Assembly (NCBI RefSeq): GCF_000346465.2 | Contig: NC_034013.1 | Location: 2,305,865-2,369,864, forward strand | Direction of reading: 5' to 3' | DNA from: Prunus persica | Taxonomy: Eukaryota > Streptophyta > Magnoliopsida > Rosales > Rosaceae | DNA length: 64,000 bases | Shown: positions 48,480-60,184 of the stretch, piece after piece | Position numbering within the stretch: the first letter of the stretch is position 1 | How the letters are laid out: each line of letters opens with the position of its first letter | Notes under the pieces: generated by a model | The model's input: only the letters and a program-made list of their open reading frames with translations | What the model was told of the DNA's origin: nothing | The model's database searches: none | Translations under genes and position numbers: made by a program

Positions 48480-50374
48480 CAATATGCAGGAACTGCTGAT
48501 TTTTCATGCTTTTGCAGGTTCAATTTTTGAAAATGTGGGACTCGTTGGGTGACAGGACCTAACCCAAATTCCACTTTGAAATCTGAGTTGAACTCTGTGC
48601 GTATCCGACACCTGGTGGGTGCTGGGCACAAATGACCAAATTACCTATCTAACTAAAAACCGACTCACTTCAAGTTTGACGTCTGCCGAAAATTTGGTAG
48701 AGTCTCCCCTGTAAATTGCTCATTTCCCAAAAAAAATTTACCTGCATAAAAAGCAGTTTATAATTCCAATTGTTCAGCACGCATCAAGTTATATTCCGAC
48801 AATCCAATATCAGAACTATATGGCCTCAGGCCTTACAGCAATCCTAGGGCAATATCAGAGCAACTAATTCAGAAATTTACAATGAAACAATTCGATTACA
48901 AAAGAAATCCTACATAACGAAAGGATGGAGCAGAATGTGGTGTCTGCACTGTGGTGGCACTTTGGTACACGACTACTGCCTGGGGGCGCAAAACATTTAA
49001 AAATGTGAGTGGACAAAAAATAAAGTTTTAGAAAATAGAATATGAACATACTAACCCCATTGTTAAAACATTTAGAAAACTCAATAAAATTCACATGCTA
49101 TATTTGTACAGAAATCGAACAAGTATATTTATATTTATATAACAATTCACACGTTTACATAAATCATTAAATCAATTTAAAGCACTGAAAAATCGAGATT
49201 TCTCTTCCACCTAGGTATACCAATCAAATATCCGTCAATTCCTTAATTTCCGTTAATTCCCACATTATACCATCAATTACTGGTGTCACATTTTGTGACG
49301 CATTCTCGCAGGTCTCAATAACACAAAGTCGACCTGAGCAGCAATCCTTGCAGGACTCAGGGGACATTTAGTCAACCTGATCCACATTCCTCGCTCCGCA
49401 CGGTCCGGATATCCCTAGGACTCGTGGGGCAACTGTCAAGCGCACTAACATAACTGAAGGCAACAATAATCCGAAGGCAACATAATAACCGAGGCAACAT
49501 TATAACTGAAGGCAACATGGGTACCTATGGTGGTTTAAAAATATTTCTTGAAAAAAAATTATAAAACTATTTCTCATTCCATCCTTAAATCCTGTTGCCA
49601 TTATCCTTCCTACTTTCCAAGCCATTCTCATTTTAAATATAACAGAATATAACAAAAAATATTTGAATTTAAATACTTATGCTTGCAAAGCAATAGTCAT
49701 TAATAACTCATTCAAGATCAAATAGTGAAACTTTATAGGCATAAATCCGTTCGAGGTTCAAACGATATCCGAATTGAAATCCGAGCACACCTACGCGCTC
49801 GTGACAACCAGGAGATCACATTGGAACACAATGCACCTCCTCCACAGTGCCCACGCGCGGGCAGCGCATGGTGTCCTTAGCGATACCGGTGGCCAGAAAA
49901 CTTCAAAACCGAGGGCCACCCTGCCTGCTATAACTACTACTCGAAGAGTGGAACACTTTCTTCAACTACGGCAACATCCAATTTGGACGGCAAGTGGCTG
50001 GATTTTCAATTCGAAAATCGGCCAAACTTTCGGTTGCAAATCGGGTTACCTGGACTAGAAATTGATCAAATCCTACCCAATGATCAGCTAGAGTACATCA
50101 AAAGGATAGAAAAGCATACCAAATATGCAAGGATTGGTCGTCGGAATAGCTCAATAGAGCGTTGAAAGTTTTCAAAGAAAATCGGTCGGTTTTCTCGATT
50201 TTTCGATGAGCACAGCGAATGGCGACGGTTGAGACTGGTCGGGAAAGGACGGGGAAAGAGTGGCGGTTTGAACGGGACCGATCTCAAGGCTGATCGTTGA
50301 CGGTGGTGGCGGCGGCGGCTCCTTGAGCCTTGTGGCTGTTTCAAAATATCCTTTTGGGGGGGAGGGGGGCTTGC

Positions 50375-50423
<49 letters not shown>

Positions 50424-50622
50424 TGGTTTTAAAAAAAATTTAGTTTCGCAAAATTACAGTTTTGCCCATATGTGAATTTTGATCGTATCTTTCTCAATAC
50501 AACTTGGATTTGAGCCCTCTACGCGTCTAAGGACTAGTCTCAACGTGCTCTACGCAACGGTCTAACTAAAATTTCCAAATTCCTACCTGATCAAAAAGTC
50601 AACTTTTATACTAATAAAATAT
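48480..50622. other. Repeat-derived non-coding region
   Basis: No protein signature. It has LTR-like text (for example 'acacctggtgggtgctgggc' at 48609) and a GC-richer block at 49780-50340. About four imperfect 18- to 20-base tandem units built on 'ctgaaggcaacataat' lie at 49450-49520. An (AG)n microsatellite occupies 50378-50420. It looks like an old non-autonomous LTR element, but no ends were identified. Confidence 0.35.
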
Positions 50623-50978
50623 ATGGAGATTCACTATTATACCCAATATAGGAGCCCAAATTATATATAAAAAAAATCTTATATGAAATAGATTTTAGAA
50701 ACACACTCAAAGCCCATTTACAACCTAACAAAAAAGCCTTTAACTTCTTTTAAATTACAAAACTACCATTGATTTCTTAAAACAAAGCCAAGCCCAAAAC
50801 CTAATTAAAAAGCCCAAAATACTTAATGGGCATCAAAGTAATTTAATAATCAAAATTAAATTCAATAGATCCAACTGTCATTTTTTGGGTATGTTTATAA
50901 AAATTAAATGGTGTTGGGTTTATTTATAGTTTTAGTGCTAACAATGGGTATATTACTAAATATCTCTAAAATATTCAA
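50623..50978 (+). repeat. Left arm of a long-inverted-repeat element (copy 2 of the 350-bp repeat)
   Basis: Runs parallel to 30597-30954, from 'atggagattcactattatac' to 'aaatatctct'. It is inverted against 51285-51615 continued at 57395-57418. The spacer between arms (50979-51284) contains a separate MITE-like piece. Confidence 0.75.
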
Positions 50979-51039
50979 AGGGCAAAATAATCTTTTTCTA
51001 GAATAAATTAATAATTAAAGATTTAATTAGGATTGGGTT

Positions 51040-51226
51040 ATTACATTAGGGCTCTAAGGCTCTATAGAAGTCCACATATTTAGGATTATCCTCGACCATT
51101 TTTATGATATAGAGCTCAAAAATTCTTCCATTGGGGATGCTTTTTTGCACTTGGGCTCTATATTTATGAGCCTCAAGGAGGTAGAGCCCAATTTAAGGCC
51201 CCCATTGGGGATGGCCTTAGAATCGT
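51040..51226. repeat. MITE-like insertion between the two arms
   Basis: Contains 'gggctctatatttatgagcc' and closes with 'cccccattggggatggcctt'. It relates to the piece at 48073. The left end is uncertain ('ggctctaaggctctatag'). Confidence 0.4.
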
Positions 51227-51284
51227 TAGACCCATTAAGCAAAACTAAAAGAATATACTCTCCAATTTTCTTTGTTGACCCTGA

Positions 51285-51615
51285 TATTTAAAGATATATT
51301 TTGTCATGTACCCATTCTTAGCACTAATAATATAGATAAACCCTACACCATTTAATTTCTATAAATAAACCCAAAAAATGACAATTGGCCTATTGAATTT
51401 AATTTTAATTATTAAATTATTTTGATGCCCTATTGAGTGTTTTGGGCTTTTTTTTTAATTAGTTTTTGGGGTTGGGTTTGTAAGAAATCAATGGCAGTTT
51501 TGTAATTTAAAAGAAGTTAAAAGCATTTTTGTTATGTTGTAAATGAGTTTTGGATGTGTTTCTAAAGTCCATTTCATATAGGTTTTTTTATAATTTGGGC
51601 TCCTATATTGGATAT
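51285..51615 (-). repeat. Right arm of the long-inverted-repeat element, first part
   Basis: Reverse-complement copy of 50623-50978. It stops at 'ctcctatattggatat' (51615), where an LTR begins. The arm resumes at 57395 with 'ggtataatagtgaatc', so the 5.8 kb in between were inserted later. Confidence 0.8.
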
Positions 51616-52022
51616 TGTTAACCATGTATCCTTTCCTAGACGACTTGTCGTTCCCTCAAGATCGGGACGTATTTCGTGGATGACCTGCACACTAAGAACA
51701 ACTATCAATAGAACCCCCTCCGATGGCGAAGTCAGGTAATATAATAGGGTAAGGATAATGTATGTAGAATTTACTTAGTGAGAGTAGTTATTACCTTTGT
51801 CCAAAGATATGTAGGGAGTATTTATAAGGGGAGAAGGAGGAACCAAGATATTTTATGGAAGAGATCTTTATCCCTATCCCCCTGAGTTAAGTCACATTTA
51901 TTGTTCTGTTTCTGACCATCCTGTCTCGAGTATACTCGAGACACCCCTAGTTTGTCGTTGACCTCGCTTTGTGCATGAACGTTCATAGGTGTTGAGTCTC
52001 CAGTGACATATTCTTTCAATCT

Positions 52023-52853
52023 CTAGCGCCTTATTAGTGCTTCTATTTCTTCCTTCAGTTGATAGCAGTCGCTCGTGTGGTGGCCATAGTCACGGTAGTA
52101 CTTACAATACTTGCTACCATCCTTCTTTCCTCGGTAGGGAAATTGTATCCTCTTTGGGTTAGGGAGCGCATCTGCTATTACTGCAACTATTTCCCCTTTG
52201 ATTTGTTCAGAGGGTATAATTTGTGTATTGGTTGTATTTTTCTGGTCTGACCTCATTCATCCGAGCCGAGGATCCTGACTCTCATTTCTTCCTCTTTGCT
52301 GATCGATCGTAGGCATAATCGTTAGGCCTTTTTTCCCTCGGCAAGTGGGTTTCTGACATCGACCCTGCGGTAGCCTTTCTCGCTAGGTTCAACTGTTTGC
52401 CTCGAGAATAACTTGTGGCTTCGCAGAGGAGGTCCTTATATGTTTCTTCGGAGGGGGGGTGTTGTTCCTTGTAAGGGAAAAGTAGAAGTCTCCTCCCTGG
52501 AGTCCACCCATCAAAGCGTTGTCTGCTATAGCCTCATCGCACCCCTCGCAGGGTGCGCATTCGTTGTTGAACCGGGTGATGTAGTCTCTGAGTTTTTCGT
52601 CGGGCCGTTGTCTAACCATGGACAAGCCATTTGCGGTGTACAGCCGGTCAGAGATGATCATGTATCTTTCCAAGAAAACCTTTCTAAGATCGGCGAAAGA
52701 GCTAATGGACTTTGGAGCGAGTCTTTTGAACCAACTCGTGGTTGGACCCTTGAGAGTTGTCGGGAACAGGTAGCACTTGGTCACCTTGTTTGCGTCGCTG
52801 GTCTGTCCTTGCAAGTGCACAAGATTGATGTATCGTTCCCACGAGGATTCCAA
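52023..52853 (-). pseudogene. gag of the outer element, C-terminal portion
   Basis: The minus frame 52853-52389 reads as the retrotransposon gag domain (PF03732 type): CYLFPTTLKGPTTSWFKRL, SISSFADLRKVFLERY, KLRDYITRFNNE, ALMGGLQGGDFYFSL. The codons upstream of about 52798 are not gag but belong to the inserted LTR. The frame 52256-52023 carries a knuckle-like YCKYYRDYGHHTSDCYQLKE with the C-x2-Y-x..H..C layout seen in this clade. The two parts are in different frames, with the gag broken between. Confidence 0.8.
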
Positions 52854-55800
52854 ATTAATCTATTATTCGAATACCTAAATTAAATCTAACTGATACGCAA
52901 GTAAATTTGTAGAGATTGTTGTTGTGAAAGTTTATGAAACAAACAAGAAATTAATCAAGGCAATTAAGAATTAAAATGTTGACTTTTAAAGATTGAAAAA
53001 GAATGATGAAGGTCTAGGGTTTCAGAATCAACCACAAGCAATCCAAGTTAGATTTCAATGCATTCAACAGATTCTTTCGATTCTTTAGATGATAATTCCC
53101 GTATCTAAGTCCTTTTCAGGCACTCAGACCATAGTTTTCCTTAAGTGTAAGATTCTTTTCTAGTTGACCATTGTTGACTAGATTAGCCATGGCTGGTCTT
53201 GGTGAAAAATTCTCCCTTCGATGTTTTCGTACCGTACGCTCAAGTTCTTGATCAATGGGAATTAACTCCAACTTGAGAGAACGCCTCCCTTGCATATAAT
53301 TTTCAGAAATTAGGTTTTTGTACCTACAACAATGGCAAAGAGTTGTTTAAATAAGAGAGTAATAATACAATTAGAGTAGGAAATCAACAAAACCCAATTT
53401 GAATTAGAGATGAGAGCTGAGCACGATGGGGTTCTCCAATTGGAACCAAGAGCTGCTGCGTGAGAAGATTTATCCTGTTTCCTTTTGTTGAGCAGCCCCA
53501 ATTTTTGTTAGTTTCCTCTTTTGATGTTAATGGCTGCACCTGGAGAAGAAAATGATTTTAAATGGCAACACAAACAAGATTAGGAGAATAAAATTGAATG
53601 GAGAAAAAGGAAACATGAAAGCCTGATTTCATGGGTTTGGAGTTCTCCAATTGGAAAAAGGAGTTTCCAATTGGAGTGATTGGAGCGGTGGTGTGAATGC
53701 TTGAAGTGCAATTCCCCAATCAATTGCTGGAAGTAGCTGCCGTAGAGTTTTTGGAAGACCAAACCCAACTCTAATTGGAGTTGCTTTCCAATTTCTGGAG
53801 ATTTGACTGTTTGCGAGTTACCCTTTTTTTTGCTTCTTTTTGCTTTGACTGTTCCTGAGAAAAGAACAAAAGTTTTAAATGGGTATAAACAAGATTCTGA
53901 GAAGAGAATTGAATGGAAAAAGGAAAGACTAAGCCTGATTGGGATTAGAACAAAAGATTCCAATTTGAAAAAGGAAACTTTCTAGTTGAGAGGAGAAAGT
54001 CAGCGAAATCTTTTCGTCTCTTCTTGGATGCGTGCTTCCCTGTTCTTTGATTTCCTGGAATGCGAGCTTGGTGGAGCGGCTGTGAAGAAAGATGGAGTTT
54101 TTCAAGTAGCACACTCCACTCTGTATCTTTGGCTTTAATTGGCTGTTGTACAGTTCTTTTTGATTTGCTTTTATTTCTATTTTATTTAAGAAAAGCAGGA
54201 AAATTGTCTTCCTTCTTTGTCTTTGAATCTTGTATAACCTGGAACCACAATAATTTTAAGAGAGAAAGAAAATAAGAATAAAAATAAAGAAAAAAAAAAC
54301 CAAAATAAAATAAAATAAAATAATAAAAACAAACTCAATTAGATGTAGGAATCCAAATTCTAAATTAATTTAGGAATCCCCGGCAACGGTGCCAAAAACT
54401 TAGTATGTCCTTGCAAGTGCACAAGATTGATGTAATATATCGTTTGACAAGTCCAAGTATCGTTCCCACGAGGATTCCAAATGAATCTATTATTCGAATA
54501 CCTAAATTAAATCTAATTGATACACAAGTAAATTTGTAGAGATTGTTGTTGTGAAAGTTTATGAAACGAACAAGAAATTAATCCAGGCAATTAAGAATTA
54601 AAACGTTGACTTTTAAAGATTGAAAAAGAATGATGAAGGTCTAGCGTTTCGGAATCAACCACAAGCAATCCAAGTTAAATTTCAATGCATTCATCATATT
54701 CTTTCGATTCTTTATATGATAATTCCCGTATCTAAGTCCTTTTCAGGCACTCAGACCATAGTTTTCCTTAAGTGTAAGATTTTTTTCTAGTTCAGACAAA
54801 GATCATATATCCAATCCTGCAATCTATCCTTGTTAAGGCATAAATTTAACAAGTTGAATGCATTACGTTCTAGAAAACGAGAGAACCAAGCGAACCATTA
54901 TTCTTCGTCAAGCAATGATGTAATTCACCACACTTAATCACAAGAAGCTAATTGAATTATATTGCGAGTTCTGCCTCAAATTCATCTTTCAATTTACTAG
55001 ATGCAAAGCCCTAAGGTGATCAATCAAAGAACTTAAACAAATAGCAATAATTAAAATTGTGATTAAACATTCACCTAAAAGAAACTTAGAATCCATTAAA
55101 TAGCATTAAAAATCATAACTATCCATGCTCGGGCGTCATCCTCGCCCTAGAGAATAATTTAGTTACTCATGTTCAAAGAAAACATAATTGAAAAACTAGA
55201 AAACATAAAATAAAACTTATGGATTATGATGATGCTCGAGAACTTGACGATGGTGGCGGCTCTTTGACTCTTCTTTAAATTCCAACATGTGAGAACCCTA
55301 TTTTATGGTCTTCTTTAAATAAGGAACAAATCCTCTTTTGACTTGGTAACTATGCTTTCCTAGTTTGGCTTCAATTGTCTTTGATGAGTTGGCATCCAAA
55401 ATCCTACTAAATATAGGATCAGACTTCAGAAAATAACTCCACATCCTTGTAGACACTTCCCAAATGTAATTGACACTATGGATTATTTTGCAAAACCCAC
55501 AGAACACATTCTACCCGAACTGTCTGTACTAAAATGGCCACAACTCTCTCCACACACTTTCGAATCACGAACCATAAAGTTTTTACAGAAAGCTAACATC
55601 CGTATCTTTCCAACGATATAAGGTTCAACATCTGGTTTTCTCTGAGGAAGTACAGTATGTTCTGTAAAGTTGTCCGATCTGCACAGCACATTCTGCTCAT
55701 AGGATTTCACATTATATTTCAATCCCAAAATTGCTCCTTTTGCTTGCTTTTCCATCTTTACTCTTCAAACCTTGTAAAACAAAAAACTAAGTAAAAATGG

Positions 55801-55879
55801 ACTAAACTCACTCAAGAACATAGCAAGAATCTAAGAGAAAGATAATAAAAATGTATGAAATAATGGTTATATCAGTCGC
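52794..55879 (-). mobile_element. LTR element nested in gag, 5-bp target duplication GTCGC
   Basis: The element spans 52799-55874 with GTCGC directly outside both ends (52794-52798 and 55875-55879). Plus-strand LTR starts are 'tggtctgtccttgcaagtgc' (52799) and 'tagtatgtccttgcaagtgc' (54401). The first 390 bp of the two are about 95 percent alike, then diverge completely. The right copy (54401-55874, 1474 bp) ends in 'ttatatca' (TG...CA rule). Between them lies a tRNA-Asp primer site in antisense (54377-54394). There is no gag or pol: the space between LTRs is at most about 1.2 kb of low-complexity sequence. It is a non-autonomous element of LARD/TR-GAG-like construction. Confidence 0.8.
54377..54394 (-). 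promoter_or_regulatory. Primer-binding site for tRNA-Asp
   Basis: The plus strand reads TCCCCGGCAACGGTGCCA, the 3' end of plant tRNA-Asp including CCA-adjacent bases except one mismatch (T for C). The minus strand is therefore the site at which minus-strand DNA synthesis starts, six bases after the LTR edge at 54401. This proves the element's orientation (5' LTR on the right). Confidence 0.85.
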
Positions 55880-56081
55880 GGCCCTCCATGGCGTAGTGGA
55901 AGTTGTCTATGTGGTCGTATGAGTTGGTCATTCCATCATATAGGGGGATCTTTGGAGCATTTGAATCCCCTACCACCTGAGAATCAGCAGGTCCTCGGTA
56001 TATGGTAGTGGGATCTCCTCCTCGGTGAACTCCAGTCCCCTTGGCATCTTCGATTTCTTGACTTGCCCGAGCCGATCCCAC
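55880..56081 (-). pseudogene. gag of the outer element, N-terminal portion
   Basis: Minus frame 56081-55872 with APKIPLYDGMTNSYDHIDNF, the standard opening of plant Gypsy gag. It is cut at 55879 by the inserted element; the next gag codons are at 52798 downward. The upstream leader 56082-56650 contains short, broken frames rich in Arg and Gln but nothing recognisable. Confidence 0.75.
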
Positions 56082-57394
56082 ACACTTCTCAACTCGCCAG
56101 TGACCAAGTCTCTGAGTCTGGAGGTGATGCCGTCAACCTATTTCTCGTTCTCCTCAAAGCTGGCCTGGTTTTTTCCTTTATAGAGTCCCTCCAACAGGCG
56201 TCTGTTGCGCTCTCGCCAGGCATTTTTCTCCCTCTGCATGTTCCTCGCGTCAGTCACTCTCCGCCTTGGCTCTTCAGCTTCTGCTGATGAGGTCGAGGAT
56301 CCATCAGTCTCCTTCGTGTTAGTCAGCTCAGGTTCTTGTCGTGTGTGTACCTGGTCTGCCAGCTCGGCCTGATTCTCTTGTAATATCTCGTTTTACGCAC
56401 GGAGGCTGTTACTGACGTTCTGTAAGTCCTTCACGTCTTTCAGGACCCAGCTCATTTTCTCCTCTAGGCCCTTCAGGCGATCCGACCTCAGCTTCTCCTT
56501 TCTTCACCTCTGGGTGTTTCTCCCAGCCGTACTTGAGGAAGCCTTCTTCTTGAGGTGCTGATTCCTCAGCATGTCTTGATTTTGCCTGCGTCAGTGCTCA
56601 GATGGATGAGGGGATGCAACATTTGTTCAAGAAGAATTCCTACAGACGACACCAAATGTTAACCAGGTAACTAAGTATCCTTTCCTAGACGACTTGTCGT
56701 TCCCTCAAGATCGGGACGTATTTCGTGAGGACTTGCACACTAAGAACAACTATCAGGATAGGAGCAAACTGAGGATGATCCCAGTAAAACCCCTTTCGAT
56801 GGCAAAGTCAGGTAATATAGTAGGGTAAGGATAATATATGTAGGGTTTACTTAGTGAGAGTAGTTATTACCTTTGTCCAGATATAGGTGGGGGTATTTAT
56901 AAGGGGAGAATGAGGAACCAAGATATTTTATGGAAGAGATCTTTATCCATATCCCCCTGAGTTAAGTCACATTTATTGTTCTGTTTCTGACCATCCTGTC
57001 TTCTGACAGGGATCAGGTGGCAAAGTGATAGGTGGACAAGGATGGAAGGTGTATTAAATGATCCCTTTCCATCACCAGCCTGTTCATTTGGAGACTAATG
57101 GGTAAGGTGACACCTGTTCAAGGAAGGGATGTATAAGAACAGACCTTTCTTGTTTGCCTGGCTATTCTATTTAATGCATTTGTAGTTGATCATGGTGCCA
57201 TAGTGGTTGGGTCGGTTCCTGACCACCCGATCATAGGTCTCGCCCTTGATTCACCATACTTCACCTGGGGGGCTTTACTCGTTTGAGAAGGGGGTATTCA
57301 TACACACTCGCCTCGGTATAAAGGTGTTGGTATCTCGCATCGCAGAGTACCCTCTGAGGGGCTCGGCTCACAGTGGTAGTATGAGCCATCAACA

Positions 57395-57418
57395 GGTATA
57401 ATAGTGAATCCCCCATAC
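57395..57418 (-). repeat. Right arm of the long-inverted-repeat element, remainder
   Basis: 'ggtataatagtgaatccccc' completes the arm interrupted at 51615, mirroring 'ggattcactattatac' of the left arm. From 57419 to 57989 no feature is recognised. Confidence 0.8.
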
Positions 57419-58809
57419 TTAAATCATTAAACTCTTAAGTTTTATTATTGTATAAAAAGACAAAAAGGTCATCCAGCTTAAAACTAGTGTGAGGGCTTTA
57501 CAAGTGGCCGTGGGTAGAAGTTTAATTAGTTTAAGTTATTTATTTTATTTTTCTTTCCTTTTCTAATAAGGACTTGTTGTCCAAGCTAGGTTAGGATTTT
57601 TAATTAGTTTTTTCATATTCCTTCTAGCCGTGGGTAGTATATAATAAGGGCTACTCCTTATTTTGATTACGGTATGCATCGAAAATCACAAACATGGTCT
57701 TCTTTGTGTCGGTTGTGACACTTGGAGAACTAGTATACTTCCATTTTATTGTTAACAAAAACAAAAAAAACAAAAAAAGATATGGTGATAGCACATAAAT
57801 GCATGTTTGCAATACCATAAAGTTGCAAGGGTAAAATAAATACAAGTTATAACATTTGAATTGTACCATACATTTGGACAAGTTTATTTCCCCTAAAAAT
57901 ATTTGAATTAATTTAGGGTAAAATAAATACAAGTTGAAACAAATAGAAAGTATTAGGTCATACGAATTGACATAAATAAGTAACAAATATAAAGTACTGG
58001 GGGCGGATCTATGGAACCACAAATTTGACACAAGTTTTTCCACAATTTTATAGCCTTTAGATGCAAGCACTTTCAAGGGCTAAGATTAAATGTGATTTTA
58101 TTATTTATTTATTTTATTTCAATAGGATAACAAATAAAATAAAATATTAAACTCACCACTTTTCAAGGTAACATAAATGTAGGCTAAAATCTTTCCATCT
58201 CCTCTAATCTCACTTATTCTCACGTTTTGAGTTTGAACTTTTTTCAGATTTAATTTTTTTTTCCTTCATCTGGAAACAAAGTTCTGAGTTGATCTCCAAA
58301 CACGCAAAGATCTGTTCCAGATTTTTCCACTCCAATACATCATGCAATTTTCACTAAATATTATGGAGATTGTTTGAAAATCTTAATTGTTAATTGTTCT
58401 AAGAAGTTATGGATACTTTTTGTTGCAGTTGGATGCTAAACTATTTGAGAATGAACTTGAACTTCTCATGGTTGTAATTGGGTTTTAGTTTATCTTTTGT
58501 CATGCAAAAGACATAAAGAAATCCACAAATGTAAGAGGAAAAAGAAATTCGAATAGAAAGTAATCCAAGGATTTAGAGACTCAAAGCTTAAGAAAATAAC
58601 AAAAGAACCAACATACAAAACTGCAAGATAAACTTCTCCAAATTTTGCTGCAAGATAGAGAGAGACAGTAGTTGAACCAAACCCCAAATGAGTGAAGAAA
58701 AATTCATACTCATAATTAGATCATACTATTTATTTATAATATTGATTGAAATCTTAGGGAAAAAAAATTAATGGTTAACATAAGAAATATGAGAGGGAGA
58801 AGAGCTACT

Positions 58810-60184
58810 TGTTGTTTATGTTGGCGAGTCGTTACTTATTTAGGATTTTGGTTCCTTACTATGTTAGGATTTTGGTTACTTACCCATTTATCTAGTCCTA
58901 TTATAATTGAGATTTATTTCCTATTGTAATTTATATTTATTTTCTATTGTAATTTGGATTTATTTCCTATTTTATTTAGGGTTGTACTTCTCTATAAATA
59001 CCTCCATATTGGAAAAGAATAAAATATGAGTGTTTATGAGCATATCTGAATATTAGCCCTACTTTGTTTGACTTGGTATCAGAGCCAGGTTCGATTGTGA
59101 CCTGTGCTTGCATTCTACTTGCAATTTAAGTGCTCTACTCCCCTCCTCTTTAGGAGGGGGAGGGGGAGTGAAAATAATATGTTTATTGACGTATCCCCAT
59201 TATCTTGACGTATTCCCATGAGGATATTGTATATTTCTTGGATCCGAACGACCCGTTCTCTTCAGGGGGAGAGGGGGAGTGAAGAGAAGTTGTGTCTGCG
59301 TGAATGAGCTAAAGTTGATATGGAAGATTTGTCATTGTTTTCATCTACCGTTTCTGTGGTTGTTGCCGTTGTTGTGGCCATTGTTGCCGCTGTTGATGTT
59401 GCCTTTGTTTGCTTCACTATCCATTGCTATGGTCATTGCCGATGATGTTGCTGTGCTTTGATCCGTCTCTACCCTAACCCTAAACACTACCTATTTCCGC
59501 TGCACTATACATCTAGCTTATAATCCTAGCCCGCCAGCACCGTCTACCTTGCTACTGTCGCCGTCACCTACCTTACTATTGCAGCCGCTACTGCCTACCC
59601 CGCCATCCATCACCATGCCCAATGTTGATGCATTTATTTCTTCACTTGCTTCTTGTGTTCTGCCTTACCCACTGCCGTGCTCACAGGGTGTCTGTGTTCT
59701 GCCCTATCTACTGTCGTGCTCACAGGATTTCTGTGTTCCGCCTTATCTACTGTCGTGCTCACAAGGCTTCTGTGTTCTGCCTTACCTATTGTCGTGCTCA
59801 CAGGGTTTCTATGTTCTGCCTTATCTACTACCATGTTCACAAGACTTCTGTGTTTGCCTTACCTGTTGTCTTGCTCACATAATTTCTGTGTTCTGCCTTA
59901 CCTACTACCGTGCTCACATGGTTTTTTGTGTCTGCTTTTATGTGTTCTTCTATATGCCCTATTTGTTAGGGTTTTTATGACAAGGCCTTCTCTACAATTG
60001 TTCGATTGGTCAATGTCGAGTATGGTGTCCTATTGTAATATTTATATTTATTTTCTATTGTAATTTGGATTTATTTCCTATTTTATTTATGGTTGTACTT
60101 CTCTATAAATACCTCCATATTTGAGAAGAATAAAATATGAGTGTTTATGATCATATCTGAATATTAGCCCTACTTTGTTTGACT
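58810..60184 (+). mobile_element. TRIM/SMART-like miniature LTR retroelement
   Basis: The 5' LTR (about 58810-59073) and the 3' LTR (about 60028-60184) share the stretch from 'tcctattgtaat' through 'tacttctctataaatacctc' to 'tattagccctactttgtttg'. The 3' copy lacks the first 110 bp. A canonical initiator-tRNA-Met primer site, tggtatcagagcc, follows the 5' LTR at 59074-59086. The internal region (59087-60027) has no gag or pol; it holds Leu/Pro-rich frames and a 39-bp minisatellite. A TATA box, TATAAATA (58994-59001), lies in the LTR. Confidence 0.75.
59654..59925 (+). repeat. 39-bp minisatellite, about seven units
   Basis: Units begin at 59654, 59693, 59732, 59771, 59810, 59849 and about 59887 with 'tgtgttctgcctta' and end 'cgtgctcacag'. 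Because 39 is a multiple of three, several frames stay open on both strands; one plus frame gives a 13-residue unit, CSQGFCVLPYLLS. Unit 6 has lost one codon's worth of register. Confidence 0.9.

Larger units (their letters stand above)
51616..57394 (-). mobile_element. Gypsy-type LTR retrotransposon, gag only, split by another element
   Basis: Minus-oriented. The right (5') LTR is 56657-57394 (738 bp, TG...CA). The left LTR is 51616-about 51930 and keeps only the first 315 bp of plus-strand LTR sequence. The target duplication is GATAT (51611-51615) against GGTAT (57395-57399), one mismatch; the uninterrupted copies at 30.6 and 50.6 kb show GGTAT-type sequence was original. Both LTRs carry 'cttgtcgttccctcaagatc' and a minus-strand TATAAATA. 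A primer site TGGTGTCGTCTG lies at the LTR's minus-strand end (56643-56654). Only gag remains; no protease, RT or integrase was found. Pol and part of an LTR were lost, or the element was always non-autonomous. Confidence 0.85.

Noticed and set aside
54377..54394. tRNA-Asp gene
   Set aside because: Only the 18-base 3' end is present, next to an LTR edge; it is a primer-binding site, not a gene.
59549..60063. Long Cys/Leu/Pro frames resembling a secreted repeat protein
   Set aside because: They arise because the minisatellite period is a multiple of three; frames are open on both strands and lie between LTRs.
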